The notes: generated by a model from the letters alone, not told the origin. Positions 9,387-18,435 are shown, counted from the stretch's first letter. The stretch is DNA of 64,000 nt from Hoyosella sp. YIM 151337 (GCF_026041215.1 NZ_JAPEIQ010000026.1:62001-126000), one strand, 5' to 3'. Program-made: numbers and translations.

Positions 9387-10160
9387 TCAGAACGGCACCG
9401 CTACACCGAGCAGTCCGTCGCTACTCACCCTGCCCGAGAGGATTCGGCAGTACTCGACCGCGTCGATCGTAATTTCCTCCGCGTCCGCGCCGGGGTTTTC
9501 GAACACTCCCCCTGCTGGGCCGGTCAGTGTCAGGACAAACGGCTTTCCATGCCGCCGAGCCCATTCGGCAACAATGTCGGCGATGATCCGCCCGTCATGC
9601 TTGGCATCGAGGACGGGACTCGCGCCGATGGCACGGCAGAGATCGATGCGATGCAACCAGGTATCCCGGGTAAGAATGATGTCTACCAGGTAGCCGAGCG
9701 ACCACGTTTCGTCAATCTGATCGCCGATCGTCACCGGGAACCGCGCAAAACGCCGTGCCGCTGCGGGTATCCGGGAACGCCCCCGCGCGGCCTTAGGCGC
9801 AAGTTCTGCGCAGAGCGAGACGAGCTCGTCCGTCGGCAGGTGGGCTGTGCGTTCAACCTGAACGGCGGTCATGTGGTCGACCTCGTCGCCACCGTGCTTC
9901 TTAGCACGGCGCTTGACTTCCCACTGTTCCCGGATCATCTGCCGCGCGGACGCTGCGGACTGCATGGCCCCCGCGAGGTGCCCGGCTAGGTCACGCACGC
10001 CCCACGCGGCGCAATCTGTCTGGTTGCTCCACTGGTCTGGCTGCACCTGCCGCAGCACTGCCGCGAAACGCTCGTATGCCTCGAGCGCGAGGTCATGTGC
10101 TTCGCTATGGCTGATGGGCGGGATCGTCGAGACGGTCACTGGTGTCGCCGACATGGTCAT
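9387..10160 (-). CDS. maleylpyruvate isomerase family, mycothiol-dependent (DinB-like)
   Basis: 257-residue cytoplasmic protein of the DinB/MDMPI superfamily. Landmarks are WSNQTDCAAWGVRDLAGHLAG near residue 45, supplying the first metal-binding His, and WSLGYLVDIILTRDTWLHRIDL near 160, with the downstream His. Members use mycothiol as cofactor or are uncharacterised thiol transferases; the actual substrate is unknown. The start ATG follows GGAGG by 5 nt. It is 12 bp downstream of a TetR gene and surely shares its transcript, so the TetR protein probably controls it through the palindrome at 10750. Confidence 0.85.
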   Translation of the reverse strand: MTMSATPVTVSTIPPISHSEAHDLALEAYERFAAVLRQVQPDQWSNQTDCAAWGVRDLAGHLAGAMQSAASARQMIREQWEVKRRAKKHGGDEVDHMTAVQVERTAHLPTDELVSLCAELAPKAARGRSRIPAAARRFARFPVTIGDQIDETWSLGYLVDIILTRDTWLHRIDLCRAIGASPVLDAKHDGRIIADIVAEWARRHGKPFVLTLTGPAGGVFENPGADAEEITIDAVEYCRILSGRVSSDGLLGVAVPF

Positions 10161-10172
10161 GATTCCTCCGGT

Positions 10173-10742
10173 TCAAAGTCCTATGTGATCGCAGTACAGG
10201 TCTACGAGTTCGTCGAGCAGGCGACCCCAACGGTCACCGCCGGGGTCGTTGGACAGCTGCTGGCTGACCAACCCAGTGAGCATCGCCGTCCACATGTCGA
10301 CGGCGCGTGGATCGGTGACGCCGCAGTCATTCATGAACTGGACGAATTCACCGAGATTCTGTTCAGCGAGTTTGTACGACTCGGGTGATGGCTCGAACTC
10401 GGGAATGGTCCGCTGGAACAACAGCAGGTACCGGACAGGATCCCTGACACAGAAGTCGAAGAAGCTGTGGGCGGCACCGCGAACCACATCCCGCGAGCTG
10501 CCCATTCTCGGCGTCTCAGCGACCTGGTCCGCGAACTCCTGCTGTCCTTGCGCGAACATCGCGTCGTAGATCGCTTCTTTAGACGGGAAGTAGCTATACA
10601 GGCTCGGCGCCCGCATTCCGACGCGCCGGGCAAGATCCCGCAACGACAGGCGCGCGAGCCCGTCCTCCCGCGCCGCAGCCCACGCCGCGGAAAGGATCTC
10701 CTGACGGGTCTGTAACCGGCGCCGTTCTCGAACAGTATCCAT
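10173..10742 (-). CDS. TetR/AcrR family transcriptional regulator
   Basis: 189-residue repressor-type regulator. The N-terminal HTH spans about residues 10-55 (ILSAAWAAAREDGLARLSL, then VGMRAPSLYSYFPSKEAIYD with the recognition helix), followed by a helical ligand domain (about 70-185). First gene of a two-gene unit with the isomerase-like gene. A 34-bp inverted repeat begins 8 bp upstream of the start codon and is the evident autoregulatory operator. Ligand unknown; the partner suggests a response to an electrophile or aromatic compound (inference). Confidence 0.9.
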   Translation of the reverse strand: MDTVRERRRLQTRQEILSAAWAAAREDGLARLSLRDLARRVGMRAPSLYSYFPSKEAIYDAMFAQGQQEFADQVAETPRMGSSRDVVRGAAHSFFDFCVRDPVRYLLLFQRTIPEFEPSPESYKLAEQNLGEFVQFMNDCGVTDPRAVDMWTAMLTGLVSQQLSNDPGGDRWGRLLDELVDLYCDHIGL

Positions 10743-10749
10743 GCAAACT

Positions 10750-10783
10750 CCTAACGCTGTTCAGTATTTCGAACAGTGTTAGG
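10750..10783. promoter_or_regulatory. inverted-repeat operator upstream of TetR gene
   Basis: Two 13-bp arms, CCTAACGCTGTTC and GAACAGTGTTAGG, separated by 8 bp and differing from perfect symmetry at one position. It sits 8 bp upstream of the start codon at 10742, where TetR proteins typically bind to repress themselves. Confidence 0.82.
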
Positions 10784-11023
10784 TCGGTCAAGCCTTGAGC
10801 GTTCAGCACCATTGAGGATTCCTGTGCTACGTCAATCGACCGTCGAGAGTGCGCGGCAGCGCCAGCCGTGCGAATAATGCTCGACACGTGCCGGGGAGCC
10901 GGGTTCGCGGGACTATTTTCGTCGGGAACAAATGCCTCCGTCGTGCTCGCCCGGCGGTCCTGATAACTCATCTCTCAGCCATCACCAGCTACGCGGAGTA
11001 TCGAAGACTCCGGCGGCCGAACG

Positions 11024-11599
11024 TCATATCCGCCCAGCTGCCTTCTCTCGTTTCAACACATGGGTCGCTGGATCGAGATCGAGTATCGGTGTCAGCAACC
11101 AGGGGTACACGTTGTCCATCACAGCTTCCTCAGCCCACCCGGTCTCGCTGGGAAAGCGGGTCAGTCGGATAACACCGGTAGATCCCCGCTCGCCCGCTCG
11201 ATAGGCAACTTCGGCGACAACAATCGGCAAGCCGGATCCTTTTGCGCGTTTACCGCCTTCGAACTCAAACTCGGTCTGCTCATGCCAGGCGATGCCGATG
11301 ATAAATCGGCCCGGTTCGTCCTTCTCCGGAATGACCTTGTTAGCCGGGTGGAATTCGCCAGCGTTGATGTGGTCAGCCAGCGCCGTATGGAGCCGATTGG
11401 GCGGGATAGTGGTGTGGAATTCCAGTCCGTTGACGTAGCTGTCCATTTTGCTCTTCTCACGGGCCCTGCCTGCGGCCTTGAAGGGAGCCGACATCAACTT
11501 CGACAGCCCGACGACGACGCCACCCATTACCAGGTCGACGACCCAGAGAGCGGCGAATACCAGCACAACAAAGACGATGAGTAGAACTACTCCGTCCAT
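11024..11599 (-). CDS. membrane-anchored protein of unknown function
   Basis: 191 residues. One N-terminal transmembrane helix (VVLLIVFVVLVFAALWVVDL, residues 4-23), a short basic linker (KAAGRAREKSK) and a cytoplasmic or exported domain of about 140 residues with FHTTIPPNRLHTALADHINA and IIGIAWHEQTEFEFEG. I recognise no family. It follows another single-helix protein gene by 20 bp, and the two have similar sizes and layout, suggesting that they act together. Start ATG preceded by AGGTGA. Confidence 0.75.
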   Translation of the reverse strand: MDGVVLLIVFVVLVFAALWVVDLVMGGVVVGLSKLMSAPFKAAGRAREKSKMDSYVNGLEFHTTIPPNRLHTALADHINAGEFHPANKVIPEKDEPGRFIIGIAWHEQTEFEFEGGKRAKGSGLPIVVAEVAYRAGERGSTGVIRLTRFPSETGWAEEAVMDNVYPWLLTPILDLDPATHVLKREKAAGRI

Positions 11600-11619
11600 T
11601 GCAAGTCACCTGATTTCAT

Positions 11620-12183
11620 CTAGTTAAGAGATTGGGATGCGGTGAACGGCCTTTCTCGTTCGTGTTCGTCGACCAAGGTCGCCCTTGCTTGCGGATCCAT
11701 GGACTGGACGAGTGCGACGAGGTTCTCCCGCAAAGCATTGAAGTGGCGGACTGCTTTACGCATTGCCATGCCGCTTTCTGCCCACTGCAGCATGGCGTGC
11801 TCGCACATTGTCTGATTGTCGCTCTCCCTTATCACGACGATCGCTGACAGAATGCATTCGTCCCAATTGATGCGCAATCCGTAGTTCCCGTCCTGGGTGC
11901 TCTCCAGCTCGCCAGCTATGTAGAGTGACTCTTCGAACTTTGGCTTGCCGTAGGGCAGCGGCAGGCGAAAGGTGATCTCGTTCCAGAGCTCGGCTGAGTT
12001 CACGCTGGTGCGGATCCGTAGCGCGGCTGCACCGAGATCATTGGTGGCCTGGCGTTCTCGCCCGTAGACGGCTTTGTCGGCTAGATCGAGTGCTTTGTCC
12101 TCAGCGGAATCGGTGAGGATATTCCAGAACCACCCGAAAACGAAAAGGGCGAGAAGCAAACCGACTGCGATAAGGGTTTCCAT
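11620..12183 (-). CDS. membrane-anchored protein of unknown function, partner of the next gene
   Basis: 187 residues from the ATG at 12183 (METLIAVGLLLALFVFGWFW), which starts directly with a transmembrane helix; the 20 extra codons upstream are unlikely to be used. After the helix comes an acidic/basic helical linker (DSAEDKALDLADKAVYGRER) and a globular region with FRLPLPYGKPKFEESLYIAG. No family is recognised. It is followed 20 bp later by the similarly built 191-residue protein. Confidence 0.72.
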   Translation of the reverse strand: METLIAVGLLLALFVFGWFWNILTDSAEDKALDLADKAVYGRERQATNDLGAAALRIRTSVNSAELWNEITFRLPLPYGKPKFEESLYIAGELESTQDGNYGLRINWDECILSAIVVIRESDNQTMCEHAMLQWAESGMAMRKAVRHFNALRENLVALVQSMDPQARATLVDEHERERPFTASQSLN

Positions 12184-12362
12184 TTTCTTACTCGCTTCGA
12201 AACAGAAAATAATAAAGCAGAACAGATTCCTGATGCCACGCATTTGACTGGGATGGCACGTCGGGGAAAGATCCTTGGAGTTCTATTCCCGGATCAGTAC
12301 TTCGCGGCGCTATTTCATTAACTATATGGTGTCATCGGTTTTCTCGGTATCCACGAATTGCG

Positions 12363-12382
12363 TGCCCCTAGCACTGGGGGCA
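12363..12382. repeat. 20-bp GC palindrome, copy 1
   Basis: Read on the minus strand: TGCCCCCAGTGCTAGGGGCA. A closely similar element lies at 20881-20899. It lies about 180 bp upstream of the gene starting at 12183 and 31 bp downstream of the TetR stop at 12413, so it could be an operator or a terminator hairpin. Confidence 0.45.
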
Positions 12383-12412
12383 TCCGCAGAGGAGAACACA
12401 CATCACCCACGC

Positions 12413-13264
12413 TCACTGAGTCAGCCACTGCTTGGATTCCTCCGCCTCAGCCTCGATGCGCGCGATCGCTTGTCTGACTTTTTCGAGTCGTTGGTCGAGT
12501 TCTTTCGACGTGATTTCACCCGACGGACGTGAGAGGGCGAGGAGGTTCGAGGTAAACGAGATCGCCGCTGCGTTCCACTCTCGTTCGTCTCCCGTTTTGA
12601 ACGGGTCCGCAGTGAAGGTGCGTACGAGATCTGGGAGCCCAGCGCGCCCGTCGTAAACAGTCAGGCTGCGCAGAACCATACCTTCCATCAGCGCCGAGCT
12701 GACTGCCGCGAGGTACCGGAAGTCGATACCTGGAATAGTTTCGAATCCCAAGGCTAGCGCCATCGCGTCGTAGAACTCAGCCATACCGTCGACGTAAGAT
12801 GAACTCGCTTGATTGATCGCGTCTTGCAGTTCTTTTCGATACTCCTCGGGGTACGAGAGGACCGTCGCGGACAACGCCATGTGGGTCTGCCAGGTGTTCC
12901 GTTGGCGAATGTCTTCGAAGTTAGTGATGGCACCGATTCGACAGACTTCGATGAGGATTCTGCGTCTGCTTTCTGGTGTCGTCAGCCCATCCCGCAGTTC
13001 AATTAGCGCGTTGAGTGCCATCTGCAATGTGGGCGGATCGTACACGACCGGTGATGCTTGTGGGCTCGCTGCCAACTGGAGAAGGAGGTCGTTAATAAAC
13101 TCCTCGCGACGAGGCCAAACCCGGTATGCAGCACTCCGAGCGACACCCGACGCGGCGACGATAGCGTCCATTGAGATGTGGTCGAGGCTGACAGTGAGAC
13201 CATGTTCGTAGACCATCTCCAACGCCGTCCCCAGCATGGCATCGCGCACCTCAGTACCGCTCAT
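12413..13264 (-). CDS. TetR family transcriptional regulator
   Basis: 283 residues from the ATG at 13264 (MSGTEVRDAML). HTH region about residues 10-55: LEMVYEHGLTVSLDHISM, then AIVAASGVARSAAYRVWPRREEF with the recognition helix. The ligand domain is long and ends in a Glu/Arg-rich coiled-coil tail (LDQRLEKVRQAIARIEAEAE). Open frame continues upstream into the preceding gene but no better start is seen. It lies 50 bp after the orphan response regulator gene and may be read through from it. Target unknown. Confidence 0.83.
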   Translation of the reverse strand: MSGTEVRDAMLGTALEMVYEHGLTVSLDHISMDAIVAASGVARSAAYRVWPRREEFINDLLLQLAASPQASPVVYDPPTLQMALNALIELRDGLTTPESRRRILIEVCRIGAITNFEDIRQRNTWQTHMALSATVLSYPEEYRKELQDAINQASSSYVDGMAEFYDAMALALGFETIPGIDFRYLAAVSSALMEGMVLRSLTVYDGRAGLPDLVRTFTADPFKTGDEREWNAAAISFTSNLLALSRPSGEITSKELDQRLEKVRQAIARIEAEAEESKQWLTQ

Positions 13265-13314
13265 CCGCTTGCGCCTGGATGTGCTGAGTGGGTTCGGCGG
13301 TCCTGAGTGTGGTG

Positions 13315-14049
13315 TCACCGCGCCTCGCTCGCGTTCCCTCGCTGCCGTCGGGGTACTGGCAGCCAACCGTCCTCGAGCGCGCGTTTGTACAGGTCCATTT
13401 TGGTGGGTGCGGGTCTGCCGATTTCCGCGTATTTGCGGCGGATTCTCGTGATGTAGTCGTTGACGGTGTCGACTGAGAGGTTCATTCGCCGCGCGACGGT
13501 TGCTGCCTTCTCCCCCGCGGCATACAGCGCAAGGACTTGCTGCTGACGTTCCGGGAGCCGTACTTCTCCATGAGTGACGTCGGTGTCAAGTTCGGAGTCG
13601 CATACCCCGTCGACGCTCATAAGCGGATTGTTCGCGGCCGCTAACCGGATCGCGTCCAGCGCCACCTCAGGGGTGTCAGATTTGAATATCACCCCGTGCG
13701 CACCCCAGCGGACTGCTGACCTGATCAGGTATCGGTCGTCTTCGCACGTCAGAATGACCACCTTGATCGAACGCTGACGTAATGCGGCGAAGTCTGCCCG
13801 CAGCGCCGATGCGTCCGCGAACCGCAGGTCCACAATTACGAGATCCAGAGCATTGTTCTGTTCGAGGAGGGAAAGAACCGTCGGGGCGATCACGTCGAGG
13901 TTCAGGTCTGGCTCGTTCTCGAACAGGACTGACAGCCCGATGGCGTATATCTGTTGATCCTCGACCAACCCGATCCGGTACACGCGATTATGCGAGGAGG
14001 CACTGTGCGGCGACGCTGTTAGAGACTCTCGAGGCTGGGTGTCGATCAT
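13315..14049 (-). CDS. orphan NarL/LuxR-type response regulator
   Basis: 244 residues from ATG 14049. Receiver domain about 24-140 with GLVEDQQIYAIGL, phospho-acceptor Asp in LVIVDLRFAD, Thr in VVILTCEDD and Lys in VIFKSDTP. The LuxR HTH is about 165-225 (LPERQQQVLALYAAGEKAATVARRM). The tail GRPAPTKMDLYKRALEDGWL is nearly identical to the regulators ending at 23627 and 26727, so the three are paralogues. No sensor kinase gene is adjacent here; cross-talk with the kinases at 22.5-26.8 kb is plausible. Alternative upstream ATG at 14121 adds 24 residues of low similarity. Confidence 0.88.
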   Translation of the reverse strand: MIDTQPRESLTASPHSASSHNRVYRIGLVEDQQIYAIGLSVLFENEPDLNLDVIAPTVLSLLEQNNALDLVIVDLRFADASALRADFAALRQRSIKVVILTCEDDRYLIRSAVRWGAHGVIFKSDTPEVALDAIRLAAANNPLMSVDGVCDSELDTDVTHGEVRLPERQQQVLALYAAGEKAATVARRMNLSVDTVNDYITRIRRKYAEIGRPAPTKMDLYKRALEDGWLPVPRRQRGNASEAR

Positions 14050-14179
14050 GGGGGTGTCTCCCGGGCATGACAGAGGAAGAGCGCTACGGAGGTTAGGCGG
14101 CCGCTCGAAAGCTTTGGCCACACGACGATTCCACCAGCGTGCAAGTCCGCGTTTTGCCGTACTGCAAGGCGCGCATGGC

Positions 14180-14268
14180 GAATCCTTCAGCGAGCGAGGT
14201 GGTTTCCCCGTTGCGGGGCAACCTGGGGTTAATCTCGTCTACTATCCTCGCACCATGCTGAAGGATTC
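14180..14268. repeat. 12-bp inverted repeat pair
   Basis: GAATCCTTCAGC at 14180-14191 is exactly complementary to GCTGAAGGATTC at 14257-14268, with 65 bp between. It lies in the non-coding stretch upstream of the response regulator gene. It could be a long hairpin or a pair of regulator half-sites. Confidence 0.4.
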
Positions 14269-14312
14269 ACAATAGCTGTCTTGAAACTTTGAGATACTCT
14301 GTCCCAAACTTG

Positions 14313-15164
14313 TTACCCCGCCACGATCTCGAACGGCAACGATCCCGTCGCCTCACTCCCGTCGGGACCTGTAACCGTTGTTGTGATCGTGTAGATGCCC
14401 GGCGTACTCACCAGGAGATCTCCGCGCATACGGCCGGAGCACGAGGCACTGCGGTCGGTGTGCAAATAGTCGCCGGGCCCGGTGACCTTCGAGATCACAG
14501 TGCACTTCTCCCCCGTCACCTTGCCTGATTCACCCGATGACTCCCAGCGAAACAGCACCCGCGCCGTCCCATACGTGGTGGCTTGGTACATGTCTGGCCC
14601 GATCTTGTGTCCTCCCGCGCGCTCGGTGGTGATCACTACTCGCGTCACCGCGGGCGCCGGTGACTCCCGCACTGGTTCTGTCGTCGTAGTGGCGGGTTCA
14701 TCGGTGACTTCGATGGCGGCGACCGGCGGCGGAGCCTGGCGTGGTTGCACCGGCTCGGGTATCACGACCGGCACGCGGGTCACTTCGGTGACGACAACCG
14801 GCACGCGCGTCACCTCGGGCATCACGGTGACTTCAGGGATCATCACCGGCACGCGCGTTTCCTCCGGGATAACCACGGGTGATCCAGTGAGTTCAGGAAT
14901 GACAACAGGCGACGCCGTCACGTCCGGCACAACAACTGGCACCCGGGTCACCTCAGGCACGACGACAGGCACACGATTCTCCACGGGCTCGTGCGCAGGC
15001 GGGGCCAGGGGTACGGCAGGCGGGACGAGTTCCGGCGCGAGTGACAGTCGCGCTTCCTCCGCTTGGACTTGGTCAGCATCGTTATCGGGGATAGAGAACA
15101 GGAAAGCGATCAGCCCGATTCCTGCAACCACCGTCACGACGAGTAGCCATGCAGTCTTAGTCAT
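14313..15164 (-). CDS. membrane-anchored extracellular protein with Val/Pro repeats
   Basis: 283 residues. N-terminal signal-anchor (AWLLVVTVVAGIGLIAFLF, residues 5-23), then a low-complexity stalk (about 65-140) made of roughly ten imperfect 10-12-residue repeats of type VTRVPVVVPE, a Pro/Thr linker, and a C-terminal domain (about 170-283) with two Cys (EKCTVIS, ASCSGRMRG) and Ig-like strands (GIYTITTTVTGPDGSEATG). The design suggests a wall-spanning stalk carrying a surface domain. It is the last gene of a four-gene minus-strand cluster and overlaps the DUF2510 gene by 8 bp. No family recognised. Confidence 0.78.
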   Translation of the reverse strand: MTKTAWLLVVTVVAGIGLIAFLFSIPDNDADQVQAEEARLSLAPELVPPAVPLAPPAHEPVENRVPVVVPEVTRVPVVVPDVTASPVVIPELTGSPVVIPEETRVPVMIPEVTVMPEVTRVPVVVTEVTRVPVVIPEPVQPRQAPPPVAAIEVTDEPATTTTEPVRESPAPAVTRVVITTERAGGHKIGPDMYQATTYGTARVLFRWESSGESGKVTGEKCTVISKVTGPGDYLHTDRSASCSGRMRGDLLVSTPGIYTITTTVTGPDGSEATGSLPFEIVAG

Positions 15165-16140
15165 CTGAACCCTCCATGCGTAACAGCGACGCAGTACGTT
15201 CCCGCCGCAACTCGAGATCGTGATAAAGCAGCACCACCACCGCGACGTAGAACGCCCACGCCACCCCGATCAGGAACAGGCCGACACCAAACGTGACGGC
15301 GTAGCCGACAATGAGCGCACACCACATCAGCGCCAAGGCAACAACTTGTATGCCTAACGCGCGCCACCACGACCCGCGAATCAGCTGGTCGGATCGTCGC
15401 ATGGCGTCGATCGTCGTCGCCCCCTCAACGAGAATGATCGGGATTGCGAGTGAGTACCGCACGAGCAGCCAGACCGTGCAGGCCCATACCGCTGGAACGA
15501 ACACCAGCAGTATCGGGGCGAGCGCCAGGATCGCGGCACCTGCGAAGTACGGTGCCAGCGAAAGCACGCCGTGCACCACCATGTACGCCGCTAGCCGGGG
15601 TGTCGACGCGATGATCTGAGCACGCACAGTCGCAGCGTCAATCGCCTGACCGCGGATCGGCGGCTCAGCGACGACGACAACGGCGGTCGCTATCACCGCG
15701 AACGCGGCGAGCTCGACCGCGAAGATCAGGAGGAACAGCGTGACGATCGTCGTGATGAAACTCGCCGCGCCCGCATCAATGCTGTCAAGGACGCGTCCTC
15801 CAAGCATGCGCGCGATACCGAACCACACCAGCACCATCACAACCGAAACGGCCGCGGGGAATCCTACGAGCCACCCTGGTTTAGCTGATACGAGACGCAC
15901 CGCCCCAGAGATGATGTCTTCGAGGCGCAACAGCCGCGCTGGGATTATCTCGCGCGGTCCCGCCGCGGCTGCGCCTGCCGCGGGACGTGCGGTCGGCGCG
16001 ACAATCGCCGTATGAGTCCGCTTCGTGCGTGACACGCGCACCTGCTCGGTCCACGCCACGCCATTCCAGAATCGCTCTTGGCCTCGCTGGCCGGATGGAT
16101 CCGGATACCAGCCGGGGCGAGCCGCGCTGAATGCAGACAC
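15157..16140 (-). CDS. DUF2510 membrane protein
   Basis: 327 residues. N-terminal DUF2510 (RPGWYPDPSGQRGQERFWNG, then WTEQ, residues 9-32), a Pro/Ala linker, then a polytopic region from about residue 90 with at least five hydrophobic segments (for example GWLVGFPAAVSVVMVLVWFG and FLILLIFAVELAAFAVIATA-like stretches). The membrane part resembles the DUF975/glycerophosphodiester-phosphodiesterase membrane-domain type of helical bundle (weak judgement). Function unknown. It sits between the 760-residue membrane protein gene (12 bp upstream) and the repeat protein (8-bp overlap), an operon-like packing. Confidence 0.8.
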   Translation of the reverse strand: MSAFSAARPGWYPDPSGQRGQERFWNGVAWTEQVRVSRTKRTHTAIVAPTARPAAGAAAAGPREIIPARLLRLEDIISGAVRLVSAKPGWLVGFPAAVSVVMVLVWFGIARMLGGRVLDSIDAGAASFITTIVTLFLLIFAVELAAFAVIATAVVVVAEPPIRGQAIDAATVRAQIIASTPRLAAYMVVHGVLSLAPYFAGAAILALAPILLVFVPAVWACTVWLLVRYSLAIPIILVEGATTIDAMRRSDQLIRGSWWRALGIQVVALALMWCALIVGYAVTFGVGLFLIGVAWAFYVAVVVLLYHDLELRRERTASLLRMEGSDD

Positions 16141-16152
16141 CTGCCACTCCCC

Positions 16153-18435
16153 TCAGTCCGTCGTTGATTGAGTCTGTGAATCAGCGTGGTTTTCGGAGTC
16201 GCCGACACTTTCCAGCCAGGCGATCAGCTCGCCGTAGGCAGCTGGATTCGACGCAACCGCGGGACGCAGGTCGGGACGCGACCGGGCGATGCGCGCGAGA
16301 TCGCGGCGAGACGTTCGCGGGTCCGATGCCGCGGCGAGATCCGCATCAGCGCCGGACTGCGGAAAAGCGCGCGCCGACGCTGACGCCGGGAACAATGGCA
16401 TGCCCGCGTACAGGTCCCGGACCGGAGGTGCGAACAGAAGCACACCGGCGACCGCCACAACGAGACCAAGCGCCACATAGTCCATCGTGAGGATACGTCC
16501 TGCCCCGCCGACCGCATCGGCGACGAGGATTCTGCCCACCGTCATCACCACGACACCCGCAGCGCACACGAGCGCGAAGTGACGAGGCGGGCGCGGATCT
16601 TCGCCCGATGAGTAGCGAAGCTGAAGACTGGCCATGCCGACGACCGCAAGCAACCCGGTCGCAACTCCGAAAGCCGCCAACACTATTGATTGCGGCAGGC
16701 TCAGAACACCCGGACCGAGCAGATACCCGACGTCCAGAGCTTCGAGCAGCACGAACAGAACCGCCCTGCCAAAACTCCAGACTCCCACTAGTGCGAACAG
16801 GTAGCGGCACGCCGCCAGCCACGTATACCCGCGATGGCCCCCACCTACGGCTCTGGGTGCCCTCGCCAAGACAGCGACCGCCATCGCTCCCGCGGCCGCC
16901 CACAGCGGCATCGCGTAGTACGAGCCGCTGTGGAAATACTCAATCCCCTGCGAACCTGAGAACGCCCGCAGCAGTCCAGCGAGCAGCACAGCACCGCAAA
17001 CACCCGCCAGAGTGAGGCACCAGGGCCCTGGATCCCAGCGGACTCCGATTACGGCCATCAGCACGAGAATGATCGCGGGCAGCGAGACGGCGACGACACC
17101 AGCTATCGCGTGCAACGAGTCCGCCGCAAGCGGGCCGACCGCCACCATCCCGACGCTCGATCCGAGCACAATCGACGTCACAGCAAACAACACCGCCAAC
17201 CCACCCAGCACGAGTGCGCTCGTCATCACCGTGTGTAACGGAGCTAAGGCTCCCTTGGCATTTCGCGACGCGACGTCTTGGGGCTGACGCCAGTAGAGCG
17301 CAAGCAATCCGCCTGTCAGCGCGAACCACACTCCCGGCCCCACACCCCTGCTCCACGCAGGGGTGTCGACTAAAACGAGGAGCGAGCGCACAACGTCGGT
17401 GACGATAACCACCACTGCAGTGATGAGGTACGCGGAAACACCAATCGTCCTGAACCACGAGTGCCAGGGAGAACTGTCAGCCGAATGCGCCTGTGCCAGA
17501 TAGGGCCACGCCACCCCAACGATGGCGAGCACAGTGGTGACGCCGATAACGGCGGCGAGGTCCGGCGCAACACTGAGCCGGGCCCTCGCCACGTCGTGAT
17601 TCCACGGCAGCCACAACGCCACCAGCATCAGCGCGATCGCGGCGCCATCGCACAGCACGTGCGCCCGGGGCCCGCGTGCAATCTCGGTCTTCAGTACCGT
17701 CGCTTTGGCGCGCAGAACCGCAACATCTGGCCAAGGTGGAGCGCCGCCTACGTCTAGTCGACCAGATACGAGGCCTGGTCGTTCGGAGGGCCGCATAATA
17801 TCTGAACGCGTTCCCCCTGAATCAATGGATATTGTTTCCGCCCGCGGTGGCGCCCAACTCGAAGACACTTCGATAAAGCTCATCCCCTTGTCGCTCCGCT
17901 GTCCACTGCGTGTCTCACACCATCGTGTCGTCGACGGCGAAGCCGCGAGCACGAGGGTCAAAATCGGAAACAGAAGCGTGACGATGGTGAAGATTCCGGT
18001 GGAAACCATCGCGTTTTGGACAAGCGGACCAAACTCAATTGCCGGGTCAAGAATGGCGCTAACCGAGCCCAAAAGCGCCGCCGTAGCAGCCATCGCGGCT
18101 ATCTGCGCGACGATCACGAGGAGACATCCGATCACGATCCATGTCTGACCTGATCGCTTCTTCTTCAACAAGGCAACTGCACCCGATATCAACAACACCG
18201 CTGTCACAGCGTTCGCGAGCTGACTAGCCGCGAGGTATGGCCCCCACCAGCCCAGCTCGGAAAGGGTAACTCCCGCAAGCAAGAAAGCCCGATCGAATCC
18301 ACCCTCAACGATCATCAAGACAAACGCTGCGATCCCGAGCACTGCCGCACATCCCCCCAGCAACGCCAGCACCGCCGCCGCAATCGCGGTCGCCCCGCTC
18401 GGCTGTGGCCCAGCTTCAGAAGCCCTCGAAACCAT
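16153..18435 (-). CDS. large polytopic membrane protein with C-terminal LRV-like segment
   Basis: 760 residues. Many hydrophobic segments: four in the first 165 residues, then a soluble loop (about 170-250, Ser/Arg rich), then a second membrane block (about 255-690). The C-terminus (about 705-745) carries AAASDPRTSRRDLARIARSR, then PDLRPAVASNPAAYGELIAWLE. This resembles the variant leucine-rich repeat segment seen at the N-terminus of other actinobacterial membrane proteins; here it is C-terminal. Function unknown. It is separated from the beta-propeller gene by 24 bp and from the DUF2510 gene by 12 bp. Confidence 0.75.
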   Translation of the reverse strand: MVSRASEAGPQPSGATAIAAAVLALLGGCAAVLGIAAFVLMIVEGGFDRAFLLAGVTLSELGWWGPYLAASQLANAVTAVLLISGAVALLKKKRSGQTWIVIGCLLVIVAQIAAMAATAALLGSVSAILDPAIEFGPLVQNAMVSTGIFTIVTLLFPILTLVLAASPSTTRWCETRSGQRSDKGMSFIEVSSSWAPPRAETISIDSGGTRSDIMRPSERPGLVSGRLDVGGAPPWPDVAVLRAKATVLKTEIARGPRAHVLCDGAAIALMLVALWLPWNHDVARARLSVAPDLAAVIGVTTVLAIVGVAWPYLAQAHSADSSPWHSWFRTIGVSAYLITAVVVIVTDVVRSLLVLVDTPAWSRGVGPGVWFALTGGLLALYWRQPQDVASRNAKGALAPLHTVMTSALVLGGLAVLFAVTSIVLGSSVGMVAVGPLAADSLHAIAGVVAVSLPAIILVLMAVIGVRWDPGPWCLTLAGVCGAVLLAGLLRAFSGSQGIEYFHSGSYYAMPLWAAAGAMAVAVLARAPRAVGGGHRGYTWLAACRYLFALVGVWSFGRAVLFVLLEALDVGYLLGPGVLSLPQSIVLAAFGVATGLLAVVGMASLQLRYSSGEDPRPPRHFALVCAAGVVVMTVGRILVADAVGGAGRILTMDYVALGLVVAVAGVLLFAPPVRDLYAGMPLFPASASARAFPQSGADADLAAASDPRTSRRDLARIARSRPDLRPAVASNPAAYGELIAWLESVGDSENHADSQTQSTTD

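Noticed and set aside
14313-15164. Plus-strand Thr/Gly-rich ORF opposite the repeat protein
   Set aside because: It is the antisense shadow of the Val/Pro repeats; the minus-strand protein has a proper signal anchor and a packed operon position.
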